From Hydnum rufescens UP504 (Eukaryota > Basidiomycota > Agaricomycetes > Cantharellales > Hydnaceae): a stretch of 45,317 nucleotides of DNA. The notes beneath the pieces were generated by a model. That model did no database searches. It worked only from the letters and a program-made list of their open reading frames with translations, and was not told the origin of the DNA. Shown piece by piece: positions 1-11,150 of the stretch. Both the position numbers and the translations under genes were made by a program. Location of the stretch: assembly GCA_014904985.1 (NCBI GenBank), contig MU129226.1, positions 4,708 to 50,024 of the forward strand. Direction: 5' to 3'. Every line of letters starts with the position of its first letter. Position 1 is the first letter of the stretch.

Positions 1-339
1 ATTGTGTGTACCGCTATAGGAGGGAGGCAAGATGCTTCACGATTCGTCCTTGTATCTCCATGTCATCTGGAGTGAGGATAGAGTCGGACGGAACTAGGGT
101 GACAAGAGTATGCAATGATAAAGGCTCCTGAGCGCATATGATTCGCCGAGGATTGACTTGACTCGTTTTACCGCCATCTCATGCAATGGATTGCAGTGCT
201 CCCTTTCATACAGTCCTATAGAGCGCATACAACCTTTATCACTGCGCAGCACCGTCCCAACTAGATCCCGCGGTCAACGCCAGCATCATTGTCGTTAGGA
301 AAATGACAGCGACAGCGGTAGCCCGACCACGAGCCGATT
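1..339. other. 5' flank of the NLR remnant, no readable gene
   Basis: No frame here stays open long enough to be recognised, and no NACHT P-loop or helicase-like motif can be read. In intact relatives of the gene that follows, the NACHT ATPase and its helical region would lie here and upstream. This stretch is either badly decayed or unrelated sequence joined to the truncated gene. Confidence 0.4.
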
Positions 340-3167
340 GTGCCTCTCCACTCGTCTTATCGCGACTTCTTGTGTAACCCGGAGCATAACAAAGATTTCT
401 ACATCAATAAAGCAGAAGCGAATGGGCGGATGGCCGTGGCATGCTTCCGAGTGATGGACGAGAGCTTGAAATTCAATATCTGTGAACTCCCGACGTCATT
501 CCTTCGCAATGCTGACATCCCAGACATTGGTGGTCTCATACACAAATACATCTCTAATCATCTGTCTTATGCTTGTCGATATTGGTGTTTTCACGTGTCT
601 GCGACACCTCCCGGCAGGGTTCCTGGGAAACACATGGAGTCATTCTTTCAGCAGGATTTCCTACACTGGTTGGAAGTGATGAGCCTTACAGAGAGCTCCC
701 TCAAAGTGCATTGGCCTCACTTAATGCCTCTCATGTAAGCACAGGTCCAATATGCTGAAGCTGTGGGCCAATTCCTAACATGGATTCCCCAGATTGCCAA
801 GGACCTTGTTGGAGTGCAACATGATGCAATGGAATTCATCTCCATGTTTAGAGTGGCCATCGGAACAAGTGCACCTCATATCTACCTCTCTGGTCTCACA
901 TTTGCTCCCACATCATCCCTTGTATATCAGCAGTGGCAAGGCCAATTCCCAGGAGTTGCAAAACTTGTTCATGGGCAACTTCAGCACTGGCCACAGATTA
1001 GGCTGATCTTAGAAGGCCATAATAGTTGTGTAACATGTGTTGCTTTCTCCCCTGATGGCAAGCAGATTGCTTCCAGCTCCTGGGATGAGACCATACGACT
1101 CTGGAATGCAGAGACAGGTGCAAGCATAGGCCAGCCAATGGAGGGGCATGATGGTGAAGTCTACTCCATTGCGTTCTCACCTGATGGCAAGCAGATTGCT
1201 TCTGGCTCAGAGAATACCATACAACTCTGGAATGTGGAGGCAGGTGCAAGCATTGGCCAGCCAATGCAGGGGCATAATGACATCATCCTTTGTGTTGCTT
1301 TCTCACCTGATGGCAGGCAGATTGCTTCTGGCTCTGAGGACAAGACCATCCAACTCTGGAATGCAAAGACAGGTACAAGCATTGACCAGCCAATGGAGGG
1401 GCATGATGGTGGCATCTGGTGCATTGCTTTCTCCCCTGATGGCAAGCAGATTGCATCAGGCTCCAAGGACAACACCATAAGACTCTGGAATGCAGAGACA
1501 GGTGCAAGAATTGGCCAACCTATGCAGGGCACAATGACATGATCTTTTCCATTGCTTTCTCACCTGATGGCAAGCAGATTGCTTCTGGCTCTGGAGATAG
1601 GACCATACAACTGTGGAATGCAGCAACAGGTGTAAGCATTGGTGAGCCAATGAAAGGATTGGATCCAAACCTCAGATCCATTGCCTTCTCACCTGATGGC
1701 AAGCGGATTGCTGGCTCTCATGGCAAGATCATACAACTCTGGAATGTGGAGACAGGTGCAAGGATTGGCCAACCAATTCAGGGCATAATGGTATCATCTG
1801 CTCCATTGCTTTCTCACCTGATGGCACACAGATGGCATCTGGCTCTGATGACCACACCATCTGCCTCTGGAATGCAGATATAGGTGGAAGCATTGGCCAG
1901 CCCATGAAAGCAGATAGTGATGGCATCTCATCCATTGCTTTCTCCCCTGATGGTAGGAAGATTGCTTCTGCTTCTGGCTCCTTCAACTCCACCATACAAC
2001 TCTGGAATGTAGAGACAGGTGTAAGCATTGGCCAGCCAATGCAGGGCATTTTGCAGCTATCTCATCCATTGCTTTCTCACCTGATGGTGCACAGATTGCT
2101 TCTGGCTCTGAGGACTGGACCATATGGCTGTGGAATGTGGAGACAGGTGTAAGCATTGGCCAGCCAATGGAGGGGCATGATGGTAGCATCTGGTGCATTG
2201 CTTTCTCACCTGATGGCAAGAAGATTGCTTCTGGCTCTAAGGACAAGACCATACAGCTCTGGAATGTGGAGACAGGTGCAAGCATTGGCCAGAAAATGGA
2301 GGGGCATGATGGTAGCATCTGGTCCATTGCTTTCTCCCCTGATGGCAAGAAGATGGCTTCTGGCTCTGATGACAAGGCTGTACAGCTCTGGAATGTGGAG
2401 ACAGGTGAAAGCATTGGCCAGAAAATGGAGGGGCATGTTCGTGGCATCCGGTCCATTGCATTCTCCCCTGATGGCAAGCAGATTGCTTCTGGTGCATGGG
2501 ATAAGACCATACAACTCTGGAATGTGGAGACAGGTGCAAGCATTGGTCAGCCAATGGAGGGGCATTCCTCTGGCATCTCATCCATTGCTTTCTCACCTGA
2601 TGGTAAGCAGATTGCTTCTGGCTCTTATGACAAGACCATACGACTCTGGAATGCAGAGACAGGTGCAAGCATTGGCCAGCCAATGGAGGGGCATTCCTCT
2701 AGCATCAAATCCATTGCTTTCTCACCTGATGGTAAGCAGATTTTTTCTGGCTCTCGTGACTCAACTATGCGGCTCTGGAATGTGAGTATGGGTCAAGCAT
2801 TGACCATCCAATGGATGGGATTGATGGTAATGCTGACCCCACTGCTTCCTGGCCCCATAACAAACAGATTGCTTCTGGCTTCAATGACCATACTCTCAAT
2901 ATTCCATGCTTGCCCTCTGCAGCATCTAACCACATCCTTCAATATCCCATCCATCTATTCCCCTTCCCACCATGCTCCTTTCAACTTCATGATGGATGGA
3001 TTTTGGGACACAGTCATGAGCTTATCCTTTGGGTCCCTCCTGCCTACCATGCATCTCTGGAACACCCTAACTGCCACCTTGTGGGATCTCCCAAGAAAAC
3101 CCAGATTGATTTTCAGCACCTTAAGTGTGGTGAGGACTGGGCACAATGTCAAGAACTGGAAGGTTAG
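340..3167 (+). pseudogene. NACHT-WD40 (NLR-like) protein, C-terminal remnant, broken
   Basis: The first part (340-1005) reads as the linker between NACHT and WD40 domains in fungal NLR-like proteins: PLHSSYRDFL, FNICELP, YACRYW and [14 protein letters not shown] are family hallmarks. Then come 14 WD40 repeats of about 43 residues with the core [12 protein letters not shown] and ending LWNVETG, enough for two seven-bladed propellers, plus a degenerate fifteenth. The end (about 2960-3165) is the family's tail (DGWILGHSHELILWVPPA). Such proteins are thought to act in the cytoplasm in non-self recognition, WD40 repeats binding the ligand. It cannot be functional: there is an in-frame TAA at 736-738, single-base losses at about 1527, 1781 and 2044, and another at about 2793. 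The NACHT domain is missing. Family assignment is firm; the ligand is unknown. Confidence 0.9.
1008..2790 (+). repeat. WD40-coding tandem repeats, about 129 bp, 14 copies
   Basis: The 14 units share long near-identical stretches such as TTCTCACCTGATGGCAAGCA and differ mainly in the bases coding for variable surface positions after the GH dipeptide (HNSCV, HDGEV, HNDII, HSSGI and so on). High DNA-level identity between units is typical of fungal NLR repeats that shuffle by recombination. Variation concentrates near the blade tips, consistent with diversifying recognition before the gene died. Confidence 0.85.
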
Positions 3168-3174
3168 ACGCTAG

Positions 3175-4060
3175 TCATTGAATTGTAACATCTCAGTACT
3201 ATCCTTTGCATTTGAGCTGATCTGTTGATGCCTTACTGGCCCCTCATCTGTTGATAAGGAGACACAGTTTGGAGGAGAATTGGGAATAAATTACATACCT
3301 ATCTTCACACTATGAGTGTTTGGCTTGTGATAGTGATACCTCAGATCAGGGTACCAAAGTTCCTTTTGTAGAGCCTTATCCAGAAGGTTTAAATTACTAG
3401 GAAGGTCTAGGTTATTCTGTTTGACAATGCACTGCTCACATCTAAGCTTCCATATGAGGTGTGCAGCTCAGTTATTAGTACACCTGAGGCAATCATATGT
3501 CAGTAGCTAGTTAGCTAGGTAATTCCCTATAGGCACATCTTAGCTAAATAACTCTAAGGCCCTGTTCAGTTGCAAGAATCTGGATTCTTGGGCCAGATTC
3601 TTGCCAGATTCTTTGGAGATTCTTTTTGCTCTTAAAAAGAATCTTGAGTGCTCCGGGAGCTCCATAGATTCTTCAAGATGAGGACACAGTCGATGGGTTG
3701 GATTCCCACATCAATTTCGGTATTTCTTGCTGATTTTGACATGGCTGAATTATTGGGTCCTTTTATTATGCTCTTGACACTGTCCTTTAATATGTTCCTG
3801 CTGTCAGCCAAATAAGGAAAAACAAATTGTTAATTAATGTCCTGAGCTCTGCACAGTGATCTGGGGTTTGGGGTGCCCCCCAAGCCCTGCGCAGCAGCCG
3901 GGGTCTGCAGGGTATCCCCACAATGCCTGGCTGTTGTCTACCAAATAAGGAAATAAAATTTACCCTGAGTGCACTCAGTCCTATGTAGCAGAAAGAAATG
4001 TGCAGCATCCCTACAATAGTTCCCAGCAAGCCCCACTTAGCAGAATGGGGTCTGTGGGAT
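3175..4060. other. Intergenic stretch with an AGAATC-rich inverted-repeat block
   Basis: No gene is visible. At about 3561-3685 the motif AGAATC and its complement GATTCT alternate many times after the opening TAAGGCCCTGTTCAGTTGC. That start resembles the terminal inverted repeat of PIF/Harbinger-type MITEs, but no matching right end was found, so this may be a truncated miniature element. The rest shows nothing I can name. Confidence 0.35.
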
Positions 4061-4262
4061 TGTTAGTGGATATTAGTCCAATTGGCACTCGGCCCTATTA
4101 GAATGTCGCTACTACTATGAGCCAATGTATTCCCTCCTTCCTTACTTCCTTTTTTTTCCTTTCCTTCTCAAACACTCTGGTGGAAAGCTTCTCCACAGGA
4201 GTTTGGTGCTGCCCCGGCTTTAGTTAAATTCATATCTGTTTACGTAAGTAGACTCGAATAGC
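4061..4262 (+). repeat. LTR 1 of short-LTR retrotransposon family (5' LTR of element A)
   Basis: It starts TGTTAGTGG and shares with the copies at 5616-5810 and 12385-12579 a CT-rich tract and the block GGTGGAAAGCTTCTCCACAG followed by GAGTTTGGTGCTGCCCC. The 5' half has diverged from the other two copies. The following bases GCTAGCCGCGGGAAGATCCG align with those after the LTR at 12385 and would hold the primer-binding site. Confidence 0.65.
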
Positions 4263-4283
4263 TAGCCGCGGGAAGATCCGGAA

Positions 4284-5621
4284 TTGTATCTTTTTTCCAC
4301 CCACTTGGCTGCTGTCTGCAGTGTACTGGAACAGTACACTGTGATCCTTGCACTGCATGACCTTACCACAGAACTTACTCTTATTTCTAACATCATGGCA
4401 AAACCCGGACCCATGGATCTATGTCTAAAGACACATCCTAGAGCATTCCCAGACCCTACCTTTGAACTAACATGCAACCCTGTTGAAGGTAAACATGGGC
4501 CAAAGCCCAATCTGGAACCCCCGCTGGGACTGCTTAACTGCCCCAAGCCTAATTTGGACTCTACTGAATTAACACTGGTGGAGTGTGTAAGAACCTGTAT
4601 CCGGGGCTCGACACTCATTTTGCCTATACTCGACCAAGCCTATGAAACATTATCGTCGAAGATTCACAGCCCCCTCTTAACCAGGGTGGATACCTCAAAA
4701 GGGGTGGTCACTCCCCCAAAAAATAACGAAGCTCTAGACTTCACTTCCAGGGACTGGGCCAGATCCAGTCCAGAATCTGGCGGTAGTCCAGACTCCACTG
4801 CTTCCAGCCTCACAAGAACAGCCTGGAAACCCGGCCACCTGCCACACCATGATCACTCAGACTTATGGCTAAATGAACCCAAAGATGTACTTAAGGAATG
4901 TCCAAGGTCCGTAAAGTATACTAGGCCTACATATTGTGATCTCACCATGTACACTTCTCAAGGCACTCCCCAGGACTCTCATCAAAGTAGTGGACCAGCT
5001 ACATCTGTCGTGGACGAAAGGGCCAGATCCATGACTAATGAGCCTCTGACTGCTGAAGCCTTCATGGACCAGGAGGTACTTCATTGCAGAACCTTACTGC
5101 TGTCAGTGGTTGAATCCCTGCGACAGGAACAGGGTCCTAGTGCAGCAGCTGATATATGTCTGATTAACACATCCTTATACCACCTGGCATACATTCTCAA
5201 CATAGAATTGTCCTCCTTTACTGACACCGTCGTTTGAGTGTCCCATATGGGTCAACCTACAGTCTTTAAGCCTGATACGGAATTCAGCCTGATGTTACTA
5301 CAGTGCGGCCAAATACTACAGGATACTGCAGCCGAAATCGCCAAGCATTACTTCATATCTGACCCAGACCCCTACAAATTCGATCCAGGAGGAGTACTTG
5401 CTGTCCATATGGAAGCAGGAGTCCCATCAGAAGACAAGGTCCTGCAGTTAGCTGCCCTGGGCTTACATTGGTTATGTACTGGACTCAAGATCATAGCACA
5501 ACTCCAAAGTGTCGACGAAAGTGAATTGGTGGCTTATACTACAAACTCCAAGGCACAAGGGTACGCGACAGGAGTAGTAAACAACCCCCCTAGAGTCATC
5601 TCGCTGTTAGCTGTGTGTTAG
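4284..5621 (+). pseudogene. 445-codon frame inside compact LTR element A, one TGA
   Basis: A single frame runs from the end of LTR 1 to the first bases of LTR 2, interrupted only by TGA at 5235-5237. It shows no reverse transcriptase, protease or zinc knuckle. It is rich in Pro, Ser and Thr. A short piece (NLDSTELTL) matches NLDTTELTL in the leader of element B (about 12847-12873), so it belongs to the same retrotransposon family. The second half (SLMLLQCGQILQDTAAEI, LGLHWLCTGLKIIAQL) could be helical. Flanked by two LTRs only 1.35 kb apart, the unit looks like a non-autonomous derivative that kept or gained its own reading frame. Function unknown. Confidence 0.45.
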
Positions 5622-5810
5622 TGGTGTCAGGAGTCCCCTAGGCCATTCAGTAGACCCATGGGCAAAGCAGTAGCCCCGGTCTCCTTTCTTAGTTTCTTTT
5701 TCCTTTTTCTCTTCTCACCCAAACCTGGTGGAAAGCTTCTCCACAGGAGTTTGGTGCTGCCCCAGCTTCTAGTTAACTTCTCCCTTATTACATAAGCAAT
5801 CACTGATAGC
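5616..5810 (+). repeat. LTR 2 (3' LTR of element A)
   Basis: This 195-bp copy is almost identical to the one at 12385-12579, with only a few transitions (for example CCCCGGTC against CCCTGGTC). It begins TGTTAGTGGTGTCAGGAG and ends CACTGATAGC. It is followed by ATCCAGGG, not the primer-site-like sequence, so it acts as a 3' or solo LTR. No clear target duplication was found. Confidence 0.65.
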
Positions 5811-6127
5811 ATCCAGGGAAGGAAGAACATGAAATAAGGACCCTATGGAGCATAGTACTCCTCGTCATCAATCCATCATCGGGCCCGTATAACGGCACAG
5901 CAAAATGTCTCCATTGGGATGGACATACTCTCATATACTGTACTTCCGGCCCCCAAACTCATCGATACGATCCATGGGAACCCAAAAAACCTCTTGTAAG
6001 CCTTGTCAAGGGGTTCTGGACGTTCGAAGGAAACAGACTACGCAAGCTACTAAACACCGTTACTAGCACCTGTACTACGGTCCTACGTCATGCCGATGCC
6101 CACATAGGCCTGTGATCGAACACGGTT

Positions 6128-6934
6128 GTGGAGCTGCCGTTCAACGTGACAGGATTGGTTGGTGTCTACATGACCACAAAGATCCTACTTGCGAATGGCA
6201 GCGAAGCCACGGATCCTCAGTGTGACATGACCAAGCTGATCAAAACTCCTATGGCTCGTAGAGTAGGCATTGGCTCTATTTCCAGGAATAGTAGTCCTGA
6301 GACATATCTGGAACGTGCCCCGAAACTCGAGCCAGTAGTCCAAGACCATACTGATGCCCACAAGAATGGATTTAGGTGGAAACCCGGACTTGGACCTAGT
6401 ATAGAGCTCCTTGCCCAAAGCATCCCTGAATCTTCTTGTCACCAAACTGAAGGCCCGCGATCAAGTGAAACTACCGGGCTTCCGTACAATGCAACGAGTC
6501 CAGACGAAACCAAGGAATGTCGCTACGACATGTTACGAGACCTAGTCGAGTTCTTGTTACTCCCCAGGTATACACGGAAGACATTAAGTCAGCAAGACCT
6601 GGAACTGGGAACTACAGTGGAAGATGCTGAAGGAGAAGACCCCGAGCCCGGAATGAGCAGAATGGTCAGGTGTGAATCAGGCAGTCATCGGAATGATGCG
6701 GTGCTGCCACCTCCGCAAGGGGACACGATCCAACGAAAGGGACTCCCGCCTTCGAGCCTTACGAGTACTCGAGGAAGCTACTCTAAACTTACCGAAAGAT
6801 GGTTGGACTCGGCCATCTTCCATCGACGATTCCTGGATGCATACCTTGTAACTGCCATGGAATACCATATCTCACGTCGCGTACAGGGACCATTCGACAC
6901 CTTCATGTCTGGATTTAGCCAGCTTATCGCATGA
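6128..6934 (+). CDS. Open frame of 268 codons, unrecognised, within the repeated block
   Basis: No family is recognised. The translated protein has no zinc knuckle or protease motif. Its last 60 residues (RRFLDAYLVTAMEYHISR, then PFDTFMSGF) have a diverged partner in frame at about 9170-9290, which suggests real coding ancestry instead of a chance frame. A Pro-rich region (VLPPPQGDTIQ) also resembles AQPPPLAGLIQ of that partner. It may be a fragment of a retroelement protein. Confidence that it is expressed is low. Confidence 0.25.
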   Translation: MELPFNVTGLVGVYMTTKILLANGSEATDPQCDMTKLIKTPMARRVGIGSISRNSSPETYLERAPKLEPVVQDHTDAHKNGFRWKPGLGPSIELLAQSIPESSCHQTEGPRSSETTGLPYNATSPDETKECRYDMLRDLVEFLLLPRYTRKTLSQQDLELGTTVEDAEGEDPEPGMSRMVRCESGSHRNDAVLPPPQGDTIQRKGLPPSSLTSTRGSYSKLTERWLDSAIFHRRFLDAYLVTAMEYHISRRVQGPFDTFMSGFSQLIA

Positions 6935-7492
6935 GAGCTTACTAATGCCTTTAACCAGAATGTTCCATGAGCCGACCTATTTCAGAGGAGCATGCCCTGG
7001 ATTCTAAATCGGACGACCCAAGAACCCGAGGCTCAAAGATCCGTACTGCTGTCATCGAGGAATGTTGAGACTCCCGCATCCAATCCCGGTCAAGGGCTAG
7101 GGCGGGAACCCACTGCGAAGAGAACATCACTCGTAAAGGAAATCTCATCCAAAGGAATGACCTACATGTCTGTTTATGGTGAGGAGGCAATTCCAAAGGA
7201 GTGTAAACAGGAAACGTCGACATGGCCAGTCTCATCAATAAGAACCGAACATGCCTCCTACAAATGTCTGGACATATGGACTTTGCAGAACGTGGAATTG
7301 CTCGTAGTCAATTGATCATCTGGTCTGCACAGCTACATTGCAAGACGTCCATATGGGAATGCAAATCTAGGAGAATTCAACCTGTCTCCCGACCCGTATA
7401 GTCACATTGCAAGGCACGCACATAGGGATGGACATACTCATACGCACCATCTCATCGACCCCCGAACTCGCCTACACCTCCCATGGGAAGCC

Positions 7493-8110
7493 ATGAGACC
7501 TGTCCCGAGTCTCGCCGAGGGGTCCCGAATGCCTAAGGGGAAGGAACTGTTCAAGCTATGCGAGACCCACAAGACGCCGCTACCAACACCTGATTTCGTC
7601 CAGATCGAAGGGTTACTGGAGCCTCACGGGGGAACGAATGCTACAAATGAAGTTGTTGAAGTCAGCATGGAACTATTGAGGGCCGCTTTAGCTAAGGGTG
7701 AAAGATATTGCAAACCTGTAGTACGAAATGTACGATTATCGTACCTGTATTGTCAGACAGCAGCATCATGTGCCTACCCCCAGCTCAGTCTCGAAAGACC
7801 TACGAGTAAGGTAACAGGACCAGTTGGAGCCAATACAGCCAGTAGTGCAACCTTCAAACTCTCCGAGTTGGTAATACACTTCTGTAGGACTTGTAAAGGA
7901 ACAAATTGCCTTCTCTCCAAAAAAGGCATCTGTCCTTGGAGCTCAGACGTCATGGTGGATAGAAGCAGGGAACCAGACTGTAGCCTGCCCCAAAGGGTGG
8001 GATGGTTTAGACATGAAGCCTACCACCGCCCAACAGACGGGGTCGTAGGTTTACCGAGTACCCAAGATGTGTCGAGTGTGACTCAGGGAGCCCCAACCCT
8101 AAAATATTGA
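7493..8110 (+). CDS. Open frame of 205 codons, unrecognised, within the repeated block
   Basis: No family is recognised. A helical-looking piece (NEVVEVSMELLRAALAKGE) has a diverged in-frame counterpart at about 11400-11480 (ECLDIDVIHAKLVLAKGE). The leader before it repeats the block seen at 5918-6010. It is most likely part of a degenerate retroelement internal region. Confidence 0.22.
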   Translation: MRPVPSLAEGSRMPKGKELFKLCETHKTPLPTPDFVQIEGLLEPHGGTNATNEVVEVSMELLRAALAKGERYCKPVVRNVRLSYLYCQTAASCAYPQLSLERPTSKVTGPVGANTASSATFKLSELVIHFCRTCKGTNCLLSKKGICPWSSDVMVDRSREPDCSLPQRVGWFRHEAYHRPTDGVVGLPSTQDVSSVTQGAPTLKY

Positions 8111-9058
8111 GATGGCGTAACTGTCGATAATGGACGCGACTCCTCAGTAATCGGAACAAGAGTGTCCATACCCATACAACTCGAGTCTGCCTCGATACTC
8201 ACAGGGATCAAGTATCTTGCCCTGGCTGCACATGTTGTCGTAACCAAAGGGGTCAGACATTCATCACAAGGTTGCTACCATCAAAAGGACGGGAATGATG
8301 CTATGCCACCACCTCTGCGATTGAACAAGGCCATAAAGCCTCAGGGCCATGAGACCGGGTCGATTAGGACTCCTACAACTTACCTAGTGGGCGACACCAC
8401 CATGCTCGAAAATGGTATCCCAGAATCTAAACTGAGCGAGATGTCCGACTTGTTCAGGACCACAAAACCCAAATGGATAAAAAGATTCTTACCACCCAAA
8501 TGTTTCATGATGACTATGAGCACTTCCGCAACAAAGAAAGACAAGCATATGTCGTGAGACAGTCCCCCGAACTCAAACTTCATTGTGAATAAGGAAGAGG
8601 AACAAAGCTACACACTACTCCTAAAAGCAACCACAGTTCTCCCACCTAATCACAAACTCCAGGTCCCAATTCCCTGGAACCAGTACAAGGACGGGTTTCA
8701 GGACATGCTGCCTACAAGTCTCACTACACAGCTGTCTCTGCGGCCAATTGAGTCCATGGGGTTTCCATACAGCATAACCAACGGAAGCCCAATGCCTAAG
8801 CCAGAAATGTGTGCAAGGGTTCGCAACCCCAAGTTACTTGCTCGCAACGACCAGGAGAGCACGACTCGAAGATCTCAAGGGGTCCTGGTACAGAATCGTC
8901 GAATTGATGATACTGCTGGCACTGGAAAAGACGACCGTCCATCATGAAGCTATTATCTGCGAATAGAAGGGAACAATGATGCAATGTTGTCACTCCCGCA
9001 AATGAACATGGTCCAATGGAACAGATGCCTGGGTCTGGTTACCTCCAACTGATGGCTC

Positions 9059-9559
9059 TTGAATGCCTACTTTACTGTCAGTTCCTACAAGATGACCCTG
9101 AAAGGAAAGGTTACGCTCTCCGACCTTGAGAGTCTTGATACGGACCTCTCTAGTAACATGACCTGGATTTTGGAAGACACCCTTACCGATCTCATTCCCA
9201 AGACTGTCATTGAGTACTGTATCTTACATTGGGTACACGAACCGTTCGACACTTCCATGTCTGGATTTGGTGGGCTTATCCCACGAGGGCATTCTAACAT
9301 CTTTTACAAACATTTACCACGAAACGGCTACCCACGAAGAGAAGGTAGTAACGATATGGCGCAGCCACCTCCATTGGCGGGTCTGATCCAATGGAACAGT
9401 TGCCTGGTCCCAGACCCTACGGACAGTCGAGATACGACAGGTGGGGACCTCCCGAGGCCATACGAGATCGGGCCTAAGTGGAAATTCAAGTTTGGTAACT
9501 CAAGTCAAGACGACGTGCACGATACCAAGTCTACACACCAAAGCTCCAAGGTGGCCTGA
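9059..9559 (+). CDS. Open frame of 166 codons, diverged copy of the 6.1-6.9 kb frame
   Basis: It shares PFDTSMSGFGGLIP and the Pro-rich AQPPPLAGLIQWN with the frame ending at 6934. The end (GPKWKFKFG) resembles the start of the Gag core of element B (EPKFKLKFQ near 13387). Taken together this suggests a Gag-related fragment, but the similarity is short. Confidence 0.25.
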   Translation: MNAYFTVSSYKMTLKGKVTLSDLESLDTDLSSNMTWILEDTLTDLIPKTVIEYCILHWVHEPFDTSMSGFGGLIPRGHSNIFYKHLPRNGYPRREGSNDMAQPPPLAGLIQWNSCLVPDPTDSRDTTGGDLPRPYEIGPKWKFKFGNSSQDDVHDTKSTHQSSKVA

Positions 9560-10376
9560 AAACGCTACAGGGACGGACGCCAGGATACGATGTTTATGGG
9601 CCTGTCAGAGTTTGAAGCCACTACTCAGGATTGTCGTCGCTGAGTAGAATGGGACTACTTCACACTGCCGCTACCGCAAATGGAGCATGTTGCCGTGATC
9701 GCAGGCGTCCTTATCATTAGAAAAGGACCCAGTCCAACGAAATGGATTCCCATCACCGAACCTTACGAGTACTCGAGGTGCAGTAGACAGGAACTTGTCC
9801 CAAGCCAGACGAAAATCCCCGGAGATGGTTCCCAGATCCTGTACGGGCCTATCAGGTGCATGGTCTTAGGAACCCAGGTCAATTCATCTGAAGATGTACC
9901 GGTTTGACTCTTGCCCACTGACGATTCTTGGATACCCCCCCATCACTTGGATAAAATGGTGGTTATCGAACCCAAACCAGTCATCCTTAAGTGGCATGCC
10001 TGATACCAATGTCGATGACTGGACAAAGTCCATGGAATATCAGAAATACGAAATGAGCGAAGTCATCCAGTGGTCTTGGCGAGGGGTTCGAAACTGGCCC
10101 ACCGAATACGAATCTGGGCTGTGGCAACCTGTCATGGAGGTATCACAAAGTCTTCGGTTGCCGATGTTCGATCGGATCCATGCTAATGGATTGTCAGAGC
10201 TCTATCAAAGGATCCAAGCAAAAATTCCATCGTACCTCCATTGGACAGTCCCAATTAGGAAGGAAGGTTATGACGATGCTCTGATCCAAGGTTCACTGTG
10301 GCGATTTTCTCTGACCTACAAAATAAGGTGGCAATGCTACCTTTGATCCAATACCAGTGATACCAAACTCTCGCAG

Positions 10377-11150
10377 TTGCACAAGGTCCAGTCCCCACAA
10401 CTTAAGCCGGCCATTGAATCCACACACATGGGTCCCCATGTTATGGCCCTAAGTATCGCTGCAACTGAAAGGGACAAATGTTCATCACAAGGTCGCTTTC
10501 CACAAGTGGAATGGAGTGGCGACTGTAGGAGCACTCAAGATATGGTAAGCGAAGGCTGCTCCAGAACGCGTGAGACCGGACCAAAAAGAGAGGTTAGACT
10601 TGGGCCTGACCATAAGCCCTGTTTCCAAAACGCCTCTCCAACCCCGGCAAGGAGTGCCAAGACTCCAGCATGCAGGCTCCATCAAGGTCCAGAGATGGAA
10701 TCTATTGTGAGGAGAACAGCCTTCCCAGGAAAGAGTCTGCCCCCTGTTTCGTATGGCCGTACAAAACCTCGCTCATACAGACGTGTTTTCATGATGAGGC
10801 CAACGTCCTACAGTCATTCAAGAAACCCATGTCCTAAGTTAGAGCTTCCAAGTATACTCCTAGGAGGAACCACCATCTATTGTTCAGGAATAAGCACCAT
10901 TACTCGACAGGGTAAGATCGACCAGAAGATGTTTAGGACCTGCGTCATCAGAAGTCGAAGGATGTCACAAGTCATGATGAAAAACGTACTCATAGGACAA
11001 AGGACGATGTTATGGAACCAATTCCAGTCTGATCCAAATAGTCCTAACGGGCAAACACAATCCCCCCAGCAACCAAGCGTGTCTACGGAATCTCTGTACA
11101 ACGCAACTGGTCCAAGCAACTACTACCATCTTGAATGCAGGATGGAGTGA
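10377..11150 (+). CDS. Open frame of 257 codons, unrecognised, within the repeated block
   Basis: No domain is recognised. A short stretch (SIAATERDKCSSQG) parallels LAAHVVVTKGVRHSSQG in the frame at 8162-8557, so it belongs to the same duplicated block. It has no transmembrane segment or clear motif. It may be a chance frame in high-GC DNA. Confidence 0.18.
   Translation: MHKVQSPQLKPAIESTHMGPHVMALSIAATERDKCSSQGRFPQVEWSGDCRSTQDMVSEGCSRTRETGPKREVRLGPDHKPCFQNASPTPARSAKTPACRLHQGPEMESIVRRTAFPGKSLPPVSYGRTKPRSYRRVFMMRPTSYSHSRNPCPKLELPSILLGGTTIYCSGISTITRQGKIDQKMFRTCVIRSRRMSQVMMKNVLIGQRTMLWNQFQSDPNSPNGQTQSPQQPSVSTESLYNATGPSNYYHLECRME

Noticed and set aside
735..792. A possible intron at the TAA stop in the NLR remnant (GTAAGC ... 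CTAAC ... CCCCAG, 58 nt)
   Set aside because: The signals look good, but splicing would move the WD40 part into the wrong frame. Without splicing the same frame continues on both sides of one TAA, so a nonsense mutation is simpler.
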